A DNA stretch of 30,704 nucleotides from Bacillota bacterium. Lineage in GTDB: Bacteria > Bacillota > Clostridia > Tissierellales > Peptoniphilaceae. The notes beneath the pieces were generated by a model that did not search any database, was not told where the DNA came from, and saw only the letters and a program-made list of their open reading frames with translations. This document shows positions 22,735 to 30,704 of the stretch, piece after piece. The position numbers were made by a program, and so were the translations under genes. The stretch lies in the NCBI GenBank assembly GCA_023394045.1, contig JAEXBN010000046.1, forward strand, positions 1 through 30,704, in the 5' to 3' direction. Position 1 is the stretch's first letter; each line of letters starts with the position of its first letter.

Positions 22735-23798
22735 GTCTCGCGATCGAATCAAGCTGCGATGAAACGAGTATCGCCATTTTGAGAGATGGACGTGAAATTT
22801 TGTGCAATCTGATTTCATCGCAGATTGATGACCATGCGAAGTTTGGCGGCGTCGTTCCGGAAATTGCGTCCAGACGCCATCTGGAGGCGATCAACCCGCT
22901 GCTGGACTTGGCGCTGAACGAAGCGGGAGTCAAGGCTGATGATCTTGACCTGATCAGTGTGACGCGGGGGCCGGGGCTGGTTGGCGCTCTTCTGGTGGGC
23001 ATTTCAGCGGCCAAGGCCATCGCTTATGTGCGCCACCTCCCCATTGTTGGAGTGAATCATATGGAAGGCCACATTTGCGCCAATTATCTGGCGTTCCCCG
23101 ATTTGGAACCTCCGTTTTTATCCCTAGTGGTTTCTGGCGGACATACTTATCTGTGTGTCGTACGGGATTATATGACCTATGAAGTCGTTGGAACCACGGT
23201 GGATGATGCCGCCGGCGAAAGTTTTGATAAAGTGGCGCGGGTGATTGGATTGGGCTATCCGGGCGGGCCAAAGATTCAAGCGGCAGCGGTCCAGGGCGAT
23301 CCGAGCGCCTTTGATTTTCCTCGGGCGCTGATCCGGGAAGAAGCCGGCTTTCGATTGAGCTTCAGCGGCTTGAAGACGGCGGTGATCAATACGGTGCATC
23401 AGCTGGAACAAAAGGGAATGTCCATTCCTCAGGCAGATATTGCGGCATCTTTCCAGCAGGCGGTCATTGATGTTTTGGTCACCAAATCGCTGCGCTTGAT
23501 GGAGAACATGCCAGAGATCCGTCAGTTTTGCCTTTCCGGAGGAGTCGCGGCAAATCAGCCTTTGCGTCACGCCTTGGAAGAGGCGTGCAGGAAGCGCGGC
23601 GTGCGTTTCTTTGCGCCGCCTCAAATTTTATGCACGGACAACGCAGCAATGATCGGCTGCGCCAGCTACTATCAGTATCGCTATCGGGGCGGCTCTCCCT
23701 TGGATTTTGCCGCAGAGCCGGATCTTGGATTGCCGATGCGCCATGACGAGGCGGCGATCGGTGAAACACGAAATGAACCCACGAACTCAAAGAAGTGA
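22728..23798 (+). CDS. tsaD: tRNA N6-adenosine threonylcarbamoyltransferase TsaD
   Basis: Catalytic subunit transferring the threonylcarbamoyl group from TC-AMP to A37 of tRNA. The 356 residues show the ASKHA phosphate motif (IESSCDET, 7-13), the metal-binding H111-M-E-G-H115, VSGGHTYL, the GESFDKVARVIGLGYPGG block and the LSGGVAANQPLR nucleotide motif. The start overlaps the tsaB::rimI stop by 7 nt, so translation of all three t6A genes is coupled. The C-terminal 20 residues are polar and variable. Standard length and full motif set. Confidence 0.97.
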   Translation: MLSLAIESSCDETSIAILRDGREILCNLISSQIDDHAKFGGVVPEIASRRHLEAINPLLDLALNEAGVKADDLDLISVTRGPGLVGALLVGISAAKAIAYVRHLPIVGVNHMEGHICANYLAFPDLEPPFLSLVVSGGHTYLCVVRDYMTYEVVGTTVDDAAGESFDKVARVIGLGYPGGPKIQAAAVQGDPSAFDFPRALIREEAGFRLSFSGLKTAVINTVHQLEQKGMSIPQADIAASFQQAVIDVLVTKSLRLMENMPEIRQFCLSGGVAANQPLRHALEEACRKRGVRFFAPPQILCTDNAAMIGCASYYQYRYRGGSPLDFAAEPDLGLPMRHDEAAIGETRNEPTNSKK

Positions 23799-23823
23799 AA
23801 CGAGCGAACGGAAAAGAGGAACC

Positions 23824-24546
23824 ATGAAGGCACTAATGGATCTGCACACGCATACCGTCGCCAGCGTGCATGCATACTCGACACTCACCGAAAATGCACG
23901 TGAAGCAAAGAAAAATGGACTGGAAATCCTCGGGGTCTCCGATCATGGGTATGGCATGAAACACACGACCTGCCCGGAGTATTGGATGAACATTCGGGTG
24001 ATTCCGCCCTATTTAGAGGGTGTCCGCATTTTGCGCGGAATCGAAATGAACATTTTTAATCATCACGGGGATCTCTTTGAATCGGATTTGATTGGAAAAA
24101 CGGATTATATCATTGCGTCCTTGCATGGAAATGTCTATGAATATGACACAAAGGACATCGATGATTATACATCGGCGTATGTTCATGCGATTGAACGTGT
24201 TCCGGAAATCAACATCATCGGTCATCCGGACGACAGCTGGACGCCCATCGATTATCCGCGTCTGGTTCGATCCTGCGCGGAGCACCATGTGGCCATGGAA
24301 GTGAATTGCTCCTCTCTCGACCCGCAGGGATACCGCAAAAATGCGCGTGAAAACCAGGTGCGCTACCTTGAGCTCTGTGCAGAGTGGGGAGTGCCCATTA
24401 TCATCAACTCCGATGCGCATATGTCAGTGCATGTGGGTGTGTTTGATCGGGCGATCGAGGTGTTGGAATCCGTTCATTTTCCGGAAGAGCTGATCATCAA
24501 TACGTCATGGGACAAATTGGAAGCGCTTTTAGGCGTTGCATTGTAG
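23824..24546 (+). CDS. PHP-domain phosphatase/phosphoesterase (YcdX-like)
   Basis: A 240-residue metal-dependent phosphoesterase of the PHP family. It carries the four PHP metal motifs: DLHTHT near residue 6, SDHGYGM near 39, a GIEMN segment and ASLHGN in the middle, and a C-terminal INSDAH. The layout matches YcdX-type trinuclear zinc enzymes; the natural substrate is unknown. The start at 23824 is preceded by AAGAGGAA; upstream codons in the same frame run through tsaD's end in another frame and are not family-like. It lies 25 nt after tsaD and 8 nt before pcrA. Confidence 0.88.
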   Translation: MKALMDLHTHTVASVHAYSTLTENAREAKKNGLEILGVSDHGYGMKHTTCPEYWMNIRVIPPYLEGVRILRGIEMNIFNHHGDLFESDLIGKTDYIIASLHGNVYEYDTKDIDDYTSAYVHAIERVPEINIIGHPDDSWTPIDYPRLVRSCAEHHVAMEVNCSSLDPQGYRKNARENQVRYLELCAEWGVPIIINSDAHMSVHVGVFDRAIEVLESVHFPEELIINTSWDKLEALLGVAL

Positions 24547-24554
24547 GAGCGGAT

Positions 24555-26780
24555 ATGAATCTGGAACATCTCAATGAACAACAAAAAGAAGCGGTGGTCG
24601 CGTCGGAACCGGCTCTTCTGGTACTGGCCGGCGCCGGATCCGGAAAAACCCGGGTGTTGACCACGCGGATCGCCTATCTCATTCATGAGCGCAATGTTGC
24701 TCCGTGGCAGATCCTTGCGTTTACGTTCACCAACAAAGCGGCCGGCGAAATGAAAACCCGGATTGAAGCAGAGCTGGGAAGCGATGCGGAGGGGATGTGG
24801 ATTGGAACCTTTCATTCCATCTGCGCGCGGATGCTGCGGCGCGATATTGACCGCCTGGGCTACGCCCGTGATTTTACGATCTATGATACGCAGGACCAGC
24901 GGACGTTGTTGAAGCAAATCATGAAAGAGTCCCATGTTGCGCCGGATTTGAAGCCGCAGGCCGTCCTTTCGGTGATTTCTTCTTTCAAAAATGAAGGGGT
25001 TCTTCCAGAACAGGCACTGAAAAATGCGGCTTCAGAGAAGGAAAAATGGATTGCGGCACTTTATCAGCGCTATGAAAAAGCAAAGAAACGCAACAGTGCC
25101 CTCGATTTTGATGATCTGATCCTGAAGGGGATTGAACTCTTGAAGATTGATTCTGTGCGGGAGGCGATGCATCGGCAATTCCGCTACCTGTTTGTGGATG
25201 AATATCAGGATACGAACCATCCGCAGTATGATTTGATTCGTTTGCTGGCGGGTCATGAGACGCATATTTGCGTGGTCGGCGATGCGGATCAATCGATTTA
25301 TGGATGGCGCGGGGCGGACATTCAAAATATTTTGCGGTTTGAGCAGGATTTTCCCGGCGCACGCACCATTCTTTTGGAGCAGAATTACCGCTCGACGGGA
25401 AAGATCCTCGATGCAGCGAATTGCTTGATTCAGAATAATACGGAGCGCAAGAAAAAGAACCTCTGGACGGCGAATGGAACGGGAGAGGCTGTGCGCCTCA
25501 CCCGCGTGCAGAGTGAGCATGAAGAGGCAGTGCTGGTCGCTTCAGAAATACAGCGGGAGCGATCGCAGGGAACGGCATTATCCGACATGGCCGTGTTGTA
25601 CCGGACGAACGCGCAGTCGCGCCCCTTTGAAGATGTGTTTCTGCGCGAAGGAATCACTTATCGCGTCGTTGGAGGACTCAAGTTTTATGATCGCGCAGAG
25701 ATTAAAGATCTGATCGCTTACATGAATCTTGTTGTGAATCCCCTGGACGATGTAGCGTTTCGGCGCGTGGTGAACGTCCCCAAACGGGGGATCGGCGATG
25801 CGAGCATTGAGGCGCTGCGCGAAGCATCCGCGCAGGCAGGCATGTCCCTTTTCCAAGGACTTCTGGATGATGATGTGATGGGAACGCTGAGCAATGCGCC
25901 GAGAAATAAGTTTTTGACCTTCCGCGACATCATGCAGCGCTTGAATGCCGCAAAAGAGGCGGTGTCGCTCACGGACTTTGTCCAAGAGGTCTATGAGGCA
26001 ACAGGCTACCATAAAATGCTGGAGCATGGCGGGACGGTAGAGGATCAGTCGCGCATGGAGAACGTTGAGGCTTTTTTTAATGCCGTCGCAACGTACGAAG
26101 AGGAAGATGAGGATCCGAGCCTGGTTCACTATCTGGAAAATCTGGCGCTATTGTCCGATCTGGATAAGACGGAAGAGAAGGAGAACGGTGTCAATTTGAT
26201 GACGGTGCATTCGGCGAAGGGGCTGGAATTTCCGGTTGTCTTTGTTGTTGGGCTGGAGGAGGGACTCTTTCCGAGCAAGCGGACAATTGATGAAGGGAAT
26301 GTGGAAGAAGAGCGGCGGCTCTTGTACGTCGCGATGACGAGAGCGGAACAAAGGCTGTATTTGTCCCAGGCGGAGAGCCACCGTGTCTTTGGACAGCAGA
26401 TGATGGCTTCACCATCGCGGTTTCTAGATGAAATTTCTTCTGTGGTGGAAGAGGATGACTCCCCATCGGTGCGGGATCGGACGAATGTATATGATCGCAA
26501 TTATGCCGCGCGGGGAAGCTTTGCCAATCCGAAACTGCGCGCGGAGTATGATCGTCAGCGCGCTCAATTTCGCCATTTGGTGCGGGAGAGGCAGGAACAG
26601 AAGCGCGCAGCGGCGGCAGAGGGCTTTCGTGTCGGCGATAAAATCCGCCATAAGAAATTTGGCGAAGGCACGGTGATTTCCGTTGTGTCTCAGCCGACGG
26701 GGGATGAGCTGACGGTCGCTTTTGATGCCAAAGGGATTAAACGTCTGAACGTGCAGCTTGCACCGATTCAGAAAATATAA
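24555..26780 (+). CDS. pcrA: ATP-dependent DNA helicase PcrA (UvrD family)
   Basis: Superfamily 1A 3'-5' helicase acting in repair, replication restart and removal of RNA polymerase from DNA. The 741 residues contain the Q motif (LNEQQKEAV), Walker A GAGSGKT (26-32), motif Ia (FTFTNKAA), Walker B VDEYQDTN, motif III (GDADQSIYGWRGAD), motif IV (LEQNYRST), motif V (VHSAKGLEF) and motif VI (YVAMTRA). A C-terminal Tudor-like tail (about 690-741, KIRHKKFGEGTV) binds RNA polymerase in the Bacillus protein. Start 24555 is set by TAGGAG upstream and the MNLEHLNEQQ N-terminus. ligA follows after 9 nt, a pairing conserved in many Gram-positive bacteria. Confidence 0.97.
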   Translation: MNLEHLNEQQKEAVVASEPALLVLAGAGSGKTRVLTTRIAYLIHERNVAPWQILAFTFTNKAAGEMKTRIEAELGSDAEGMWIGTFHSICARMLRRDIDRLGYARDFTIYDTQDQRTLLKQIMKESHVAPDLKPQAVLSVISSFKNEGVLPEQALKNAASEKEKWIAALYQRYEKAKKRNSALDFDDLILKGIELLKIDSVREAMHRQFRYLFVDEYQDTNHPQYDLIRLLAGHETHICVVGDADQSIYGWRGADIQNILRFEQDFPGARTILLEQNYRSTGKILDAANCLIQNNTERKKKNLWTANGTGEAVRLTRVQSEHEEAVLVASEIQRERSQGTALSDMAVLYRTNAQSRPFEDVFLREGITYRVVGGLKFYDRAEIKDLIAYMNLVVNPLDDVAFRRVVNVPKRGIGDASIEALREASAQAGMSLFQGLLDDDVMGTLSNAPRNKFLTFRDIMQRLNAAKEAVSLTDFVQEVYEATGYHKMLEHGGTVEDQSRMENVEAFFNAVATYEEEDEDPSLVHYLENLALLSDLDKTEEKENGVNLMTVHSAKGLEFPVVFVVGLEEGLFPSKRTIDEGNVEEERRLLYVAMTRAEQRLYLSQAESHRVFGQQMMASPSRFLDEISSVVEEDDSPSVRDRTNVYDRNYAARGSFANPKLRAEYDRQRAQFRHLVRERQEQKRAAAAEGFRVGDKIRHKKFGEGTVISVVSQPTGDELTVAFDAKGIKRLNVQLAPIQKI

Positions 26781-26789
26781 GGAGAGATC

Positions 26790-28844
26790 ATGTTGAACGC
26801 GGATGCCATGACAATGCAGGAGCTGGTGGATACGCTCAACCGGCTGAATTTTCATTATTATACGCTCGACGAGCCGCTGGTCGCGGATGGCGAATATGAT
26901 GCGCTGTATGATCGCCTGGCCGCCATGGAGCGAGAAACGGGGACGGTGTTGCCGGATTCTCCGACGCAGCGCGTGGGGGGCGAGGTGCTGGAGGAATTTA
27001 CGAAGCACCGCCATTTAGCACCGCTGTATTCGCTGGGGAAAACCCGGACGGAGGAGGAGATCCGCGCTTGGGTTTCGCGTGCGGAAGAGGCGGTTCGCCG
27101 GTTTAATGCCGATCATGCGGACGATCCATTGCCGCCATTAACCTTTTTGTGCGAGCTGAAGTTTGATGGTTTGACGGTGAATCTGACGTATGAACAAGGC
27201 GTATTGACCATGGCGTCCACCCGCGGCAATGGAATCATTGGCGAAGAGATTCTTCCGCAGGTTCGGACGATTCCCACCATTCCTCTCCGCATCCCCTTTC
27301 AGGGCACCATGGAAGTGCAGGGAGAGGGGGTCATGCCGCTGTCGGCTCTGCAGCGCTACAACGAAACAGCGGCCATTGCGCTCAAAAATGCGCGCAATGC
27401 GGCAGCTGGCGCATTGCGCAATCTGGATCCGAGGGAGACGGCGGCGCGGCATCTGGATGCGTTCTTTTATAATGTGGGTTATGCACCGGAAGCGCCCTAC
27501 CATACGGAAACCGAAATGCTGGAGTTTCTGCGTGAGAATGGGTTTCGCGTTCATCCGTTTCTTCGGCGCGCCACAACGATTGAGGAGATCTTAGCCGCCA
27601 TTCATGAGGTCGACGCGCTGCGCCATGCGCTGGATGTGTTAACCGACGGGGTCGTGATCAAGATTGATGATCTGCGGACGCGCGACGTCCTCGGATTTAC
27701 AGCGAAATTCCCGCGCTGGGCGATGGCGTTTAAGTTTGAGGCTGAAGAGGTGACGACGATCTTGCGCGAGGTGGAGTGGAATGTCGGACGCACCGGGAAG
27801 GTCACGCCCACGGCTATTTTGGATCCCGTGGAAATCGGAGGTGCGACGGTATCACGCGCAACGCTGAATAATTTTGATGATATTCAGCGCAAACGGGTGG
27901 CGCTGGGAGGCCGCGTGCTGATTCGGCGTTCCAACGAAGTGATCCCGGAGATTTTGGGCGCGATTGACGATCCGGATCTGGCGACGACGCCGATTGAAAA
28001 GCCGGTCGTTTGTCCGTCCTGCGGGACAGAGCTGGTTTATGATACGGTTCATATTTATTGTCCGAATTCGCTTTCGTGCCGTCCGCAGCTGGTCAGCCGC
28101 TTGGTTCACTTTGCATCGCGCGATGCGATGAACATTGAAGGTCTTTCCGAAAAGACCATCGGACAGCTGGTGGATCGAGGGCTGGAGGAATTAGCAGATC
28201 TTTACCGTTTGACGGAAGAGGATCTGATGCAGCTGGACAAGTTTAAGGAAAAAAAGACGCAAAATCTTTTGCAGGCATTGGAGCGCTCAAAGACGCCGGC
28301 GCTTTCCGCGTTTTTGTTTGCCGTTGGCATCCCGGAAGTGGGCGTTCGGACGGCACGTGATCTGGCGGATCATTTTAAGACGCTGGAAGCGCTTCGCCAT
28401 GCCGATGCGGACTCATTGCTTACGCTGCCGGATATTGGCTCCATCACCGCGCAGCATATTGTGGATTTCTTTCGCGATGAACACATTGCGGCGGGGATTG
28501 ATGCGCTTTTATCGGCGGGAGTTCGTCCGTCTGCGATGGATGCGGGCGCCGCATCGGATGGCGACACAGAGGAGACCTTGTCTGCCCATCAGGCGGCCGA
28601 TCGTGTGCGCGGAAAAAAAGTGGTGATTACCGGAACCATTGCGGGATTGAGCCGGCGTGAGATGGAGGCAGCGATCCGTGCGATGGGCGGAACGGCGCAG
28701 TCGTCGGTTTCATCCCGAACGGATCTGGTGATTGCGGGGACAGAAGCCGGATCGAAGCGTGACAAAGCGGAGAAACTGGGAATCGCGATTCTGGAGGGAG
28801 AACCATTGCGCCACTGGCTTCGAGAATGGTATAAAGAGAAATAA
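26790..28844 (+). CDS. ligA: NAD-dependent DNA ligase LigA
   Basis: Essential ligase sealing nicks in replication and repair using NAD+. The 684 residues show the Ia domain (FHYYTLDEPLVADGEYDALY), the adenylation motif with K124 (ELKFDG), the OB fold, the four-Cys zinc finger (C408, C411, C424, C430), a helix-hairpin-helix region, and a C-terminal BRCT domain at about 605-684 (GKKVVITGTIAGLSRREMEA). AGGAGA precedes the ATG. It is cotranscribed with pcrA. A 14-residue acidic, low-complexity stretch sits before the BRCT domain. All key residues are present. Confidence 0.97.
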   Translation: MLNADAMTMQELVDTLNRLNFHYYTLDEPLVADGEYDALYDRLAAMERETGTVLPDSPTQRVGGEVLEEFTKHRHLAPLYSLGKTRTEEEIRAWVSRAEEAVRRFNADHADDPLPPLTFLCELKFDGLTVNLTYEQGVLTMASTRGNGIIGEEILPQVRTIPTIPLRIPFQGTMEVQGEGVMPLSALQRYNETAAIALKNARNAAAGALRNLDPRETAARHLDAFFYNVGYAPEAPYHTETEMLEFLRENGFRVHPFLRRATTIEEILAAIHEVDALRHALDVLTDGVVIKIDDLRTRDVLGFTAKFPRWAMAFKFEAEEVTTILREVEWNVGRTGKVTPTAILDPVEIGGATVSRATLNNFDDIQRKRVALGGRVLIRRSNEVIPEILGAIDDPDLATTPIEKPVVCPSCGTELVYDTVHIYCPNSLSCRPQLVSRLVHFASRDAMNIEGLSEKTIGQLVDRGLEELADLYRLTEEDLMQLDKFKEKKTQNLLQALERSKTPALSAFLFAVGIPEVGVRTARDLADHFKTLEALRHADADSLLTLPDIGSITAQHIVDFFRDEHIAAGIDALLSAGVRPSAMDAGAASDGDTEETLSAHQAADRVRGKKVVITGTIAGLSRREMEAAIRAMGGTAQSSVSSRTDLVIAGTEAGSKRDKAEKLGIAILEGEPLRHWLREWYKEK

Positions 28845-28907
28845 ATTCTTTTTTCATCAGGGGATGTGGAAAAATACGTGATGTTGCGCGAAAGCGGAGG
28901 TGAAGTG

Positions 28908-29567
28908 ATGAAACAGAGGGTGATCCTCTCCACGCATAATGAAGGAAAGGTGAGGGAGCTCCGCGATTTGCTGGGAGAGGGATACGATGTACAGACCAAA
29001 CAAGATGTGAATCTTGGCGCCTTGGATATTCCGGAAACGGGAACGACGTTGGAGGAAAATGCTCGTTTGAAAGTCGTCGGCTTGTACCGCGCCCTTTTGG
29101 AGATGGGCGAAGATCCCGATCAGGTCTGGATTCTTGCGGATGATACGGGTCTTTTTGTCGATGCGCTGGATGGCCGGCCGGGAATCTACGCGGCGCGGTA
29201 TGCCGGCGCGGAGGCGACATACGAGGACAATGTACAGAAGCTCATTCATGAAATGCAAGGCGTGGCATGGGCGCACCGGACGGCGCAATTTCGTACGGTG
29301 ATTGCGTTATGCCGCGGCGGCATGACGGAGACGGTGGAAGGGCAGCTGGAAGGCATGATTCTGGAAGCTCCGCGCGGGGATAACGGATTTGGGTATGACC
29401 CGATTTTTTACGTTCCCGCCGAAGGAAAAACATTGGCCGAAATGAGCGAAGAGGCGAAGAATCAGATCTCCCACCGGGCGCGCGCCTATCAGGCACTGCA
29501 TCGTCGTTTGGGGAAGAGAGCGACGGATGCAGAACATGCGGCGGAAGGGGATGCGCCGGATGCCTGA
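28908..29567 (+). CDS. rdgB: Non-canonical purine NTP pyrophosphatase (RdgB/HAM1 family)
   Basis: Hydrolyses XTP, ITP and dITP to keep deaminated purines out of nucleic acids. The 219 residues have the substrate motif STHNEGK (8-14), the ADDTGLFVDAL metal/phosphate motif around residue 70, the GFGYDPIF specificity loop and the SHRARA tail. GGAGG 7 nt before 28908 sets the start; an earlier in-frame ATG at 28866 lacks this. The C-terminus (about 15 residues past the fold) is acidic and Ala-rich, and it overlaps the next gene by 8 nt. Fits the repair theme of pcrA and ligA just upstream. Confidence 0.93.
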   Translation: MKQRVILSTHNEGKVRELRDLLGEGYDVQTKQDVNLGALDIPETGTTLEENARLKVVGLYRALLEMGEDPDQVWILADDTGLFVDALDGRPGIYAARYAGAEATYEDNVQKLIHEMQGVAWAHRTAQFRTVIALCRGGMTETVEGQLEGMILEAPRGDNGFGYDPIFYVPAEGKTLAEMSEEAKNQISHRARAYQALHRRLGKRATDAEHAAEGDAPDA

Positions 29568-30042
29568 ACAGATTCTAGTCATTTCGGACACCCATGGTTC
29601 CGTGGCGCCTGTGGTGGGATGGCTGCACGAGCATCCGGAGACGGATCGGATCATTCATCTGGGCGATTATGCCGAGGATGCCGCAGAGATGGAACAGTTG
29701 ATTGGGCGCCCAGTGATCTCGGTACGGGGAAATAATGATTGGACTTCGATGGCGCCTGTGGAGATGGTGCTGCATCTTTCCGGCCATGTGCTCTATCTGA
29801 GCCATGGGCATCGGCTGGGCGTTTACTATGGGACGGATCAAGTCGCACGCGCGGCAGCCAAAAACGGTGCGGATGTTGCGCTTTATGGACATACGCATCG
29901 TTATCATGAAGAGCGGCAGGGCGGCTTGCTCATCTTGAACCCGGGCTCTGCCAGCCTTCCAAGGGATGGGATGCGCAGCTGTGCCTTGCTTTTTTTATCC
30001 GAGGGGGAAGCGCCAGCGGTCAAACGCATTGAACTATCCTGA
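29560..30042 (+). CDS. YfcE/MJ0936-family metallophosphodiesterase
   Basis: A 160-residue calcineurin-like phosphoesterase with the complete motif set: D10-x-H12 (SDTHG), GD at 35-36 (HLGDYAED), GNND at 57-60, the LSHGH histidine and GHTH. The family hydrolyses phosphodiesters such as bis-p-nitrophenyl phosphate in vitro; the physiological substrate is unsettled. In-frame ATGs occur at 29551 and 29560. The second is preferred because GGAAGGGG is 9 nt upstream and the N-terminus matches relatives. It overlaps rdgB, a pairing often seen in Gram-positive bacteria. Last gene of the tsaE operon; no clear terminator follows. Confidence 0.9.
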   Translation: MPEQILVISDTHGSVAPVVGWLHEHPETDRIIHLGDYAEDAAEMEQLIGRPVISVRGNNDWTSMAPVEMVLHLSGHVLYLSHGHRLGVYYGTDQVARAAAKNGADVALYGHTHRYHEERQGGLLILNPGSASLPRDGMRSCALLFLSEGEAPAVKRIELS

Positions 30043-30102
30043 GCTTTTTGAGGCGCGGACGCCCAGGAGCAGAGGTGTGGAGACGCAGGATTCGAAGGAC
30101 TT

Positions 30103-30131
30103 TTGCAATTCCTGTGGCCTTTCGCTATAAT
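30103..30131 (+). promoter_or_regulatory. Promoter of the tRNA-Arg gene
   Basis: TTGCAA (30103-30108), a 17-bp spacer and a perfect TATAAT (30126-30131), with the start expected about 7 nt before the mature tRNA. Confidence 0.82.
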
Positions 30132-30144
30132 ATGAGAACCAAAT

Positions 30145-30216
30145 GTGCCATTAGCGCAGAGGAAGCGCGTCACTCTCCGGAAGTGAAGGACCGGGGTTCG
30201 AATCCCTGATGGCACG
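30145..30216 (+). tRNA. tRNA-Arg (anticodon CCG)
   Basis: The 72-nt cloverleaf folds cleanly: acceptor GTGCCAT/ATGGCAC, D stem GCGC/GCGC, anticodon stem TCACT/AGTGA with loop CTCCGGA (anticodon CCG, reading CGG), a 5-nt variable loop, T stem CGGGG/CCCTG with loop TTCGAAT, and discriminator G. CCA is not encoded and must be added. Own promoter and terminator make it a single-gene unit upstream of the rRNA operon. Confidence 0.95.
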
Positions 30217-30222
30217 ATACTC

Positions 30223-30259
30223 AGCCCGTTGAGACAGGAATGTTTCGGCGGGCTTTTTA
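30223..30259 (+). terminator. Terminator of tRNA-Arg
   Basis: AGCCCGTTGAGACA pairs along its whole 14-base length (with three G-U pairs) with TGTTTCGGCGGGCT around a GGAA tetraloop, followed by TTTTTAT. It begins 6 nt after the tRNA. Confidence 0.92.
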
Positions 30260-30404
30260 TGATTTCGGATGCAGTGATCATTTCATTGTCTGATGGATTC
30301 GCCACGAAAGGCACAGCAGCCTGAGCGGGGCAAGGGGTCAATTCCTTCCAAAATGCGGGATGCAGCGCCGCATCCGCCGGATAAAAAAAATAAAGTAAAA
30401 AAGT

Positions 30405-30433
30405 TTGACGAAGATCGTTTGGGATGGTATTAT
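30405..30433 (+). promoter_or_regulatory. rRNA operon promoter P1
   Basis: TTGACG (30405-30410), 17 bp, TATTAT (30428-30433). Just upstream is an A-rich tract (30381-30404) like an UP element. Confidence 0.82.
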
Positions 30434-30498
30434 GATCGGGTCGTTTCTGAAAGGCGCTCTTTGAGCGAAGAAAAAAAGAAAAAACTTCTAACAAAAGC

Positions 30499-30528
30499 TT
30501 GACAGAGAACTTACAGATACGATACAAT
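30499..30528 (+). promoter_or_regulatory. rRNA operon promoter P2
   Basis: TTGACA (30499-30504), 18 bp, TACAAT (30523-30528), also preceded by A-tracts (30470-30495). It is 94 bp downstream of P1 and 103 bp before 16S, the tandem arrangement usual for Gram-positive rRNA operons. Confidence 0.85.
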
Positions 30529-30534
30529 ACTAAA

Positions 30535-30623
30535 GCTCACTCAGTGAGCACGAACCTTCAAAATTGAATCAGTAAATAACTTTGAGTTTAATAATTCAAA
30601 ACATCGAGTCATGATCGTGACTC
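30535..30623 (+). promoter_or_regulatory. rRNA leader with hairpins and conserved leader motif
   Basis: A perfect 6-bp hairpin GCTCAC/GTGAGC (30535-30549) lies at the P2 start region. ACCTTCAAAATTGAA (about 30554-30568) resembles the leader motif near boxA found before Bacillota 16S genes. A second hairpin GAGTCA/TGACTC (30606-30623) ends 7 nt before 16S. Roles in antitermination and processing are inferred from position. Confidence 0.5.
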
Positions 30624-30630
30624 TCTAAAT

Positions 30631-30704
30631 TTTTTTGAGAGTTTGATCCTGGCTCAGGATAAACGCTGGCGGCGTGCATAACACATGCAAGTCGAACGAG
30701 ATCG
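30631..30704 (+). rRNA. 16S ribosomal RNA, 5' end (truncated by window)
   Basis: The universal 27F primer site begins at 30638, equal to E. coli position 8, so the mature 5' end is near 30631. It is followed by the conserved AACGCTGGCGGCGTGC and ACATGCAAGTCGAACG blocks. Only the first 74 or so bases are in the window. The sequence is bacterial and compatible with Bacillota, but too short for finer placement. Confidence 0.97.

Noticed and set aside
30355..30378. Inverted repeat GGATGC/GCATCC upstream of the rRNA promoters as a terminator
   Set aside because: No U-run directly follows; the A-rich stretch after it belongs to the P1 upstream element. Short stem, likely chance.
30293..30502. Small plus-strand frame of 69 codons before 16S
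   Set aside because: It overlaps rRNA promoter P1, its UP-like tract and the start of P2's -35 region; the Lys-rich end is just the translated A-tracts. No ribosome binding site.
1..30704. CRISPR arrays, insertion sequences, prophage or defence systems
   Set aside because: I looked for regularly spaced repeats, transposase or integrase motifs and terminal inverted repeats and saw none; every sizeable frame kept is a housekeeping or regulatory gene.

Overview
The window looks like chromosomal DNA from a low-to-mid-GC Gram-positive bacterium (Bacillota). Evidence for this is a Veg protein, an RNase M5 domain, a RibU-type ECF S component, a PcrA helicase with a C-terminal Tudor-like tail, tandem A-tract rRNA promoters, and the gene order metG - tatD - rnmV - rsmA - veg - ispE, which matches the Bacillus subtilis metS-ispE block. 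The sporulation-linked genes found there in Bacillus (yabG, sspF) are missing, and a thioredoxin-fold protein, a DUF1858 protein and an M18 aminopeptidase sit in their place. This suggests a non-sporulating anaerobic Clostridia/Tissierellia-type organism. The first 74 bases of 16S rRNA at the right edge are too few to name the genus. I see no phage, transposon, CRISPR array or other sign of recent transfer: this is mostly housekeeping DNA.

Layout. (1) 1-6730: phosphate uptake and its control (pstC, pstA, pstB, phoU), a terminator, then a PhoP/PhoR-type two-component pair whose kinase gene overlaps a MATE efflux gene. (2) 6730-8020: a stand-alone HutG-like ureohydrolase behind a spaced direct repeat and its own promoter. 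(3) 8037-16032: the translation/RNA block metG, a tatD::rnmV fusion, rsmA, a glutaredoxin-like gene, a DUF1858 gene on the minus strand, an M18 aminopeptidase, veg and ispE. (4) 16033-20040: a pseudoknot-capable structured hairpin RNA, a membrane-anchored SH3b plus degenerate VanY protein that has lost its zinc ligands, galE, and convergent murJ (lipid II flippase). (5) 20263-30042: ribU, then a compact run tsaE - tsaB::rimI - tsaD - PHP phosphatase - pcrA - ligA - rdgB - yfcE-like. The first three make the t6A37 tRNA modification; the rest serve DNA repair, DNA joining and nucleotide-pool cleaning. (6) 30103-30704: tRNA-Arg(CCG) with its own promoter and terminator, then tandem rRNA promoters P1/P2, a leader, and the start of 16S rRNA.

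The points most worth a second look are the VanY-like pseudoenzyme, the structured RNA just upstream of it, the TatD-RNase M5 fusion, a Cys in place of a metal-binding Asp in the HutG-like enzyme, a 21-bp-phased direct repeat upstream of that gene, and a recurring pattern of terminator-like hairpins placed so close to the next gene that no promoter fits between them.
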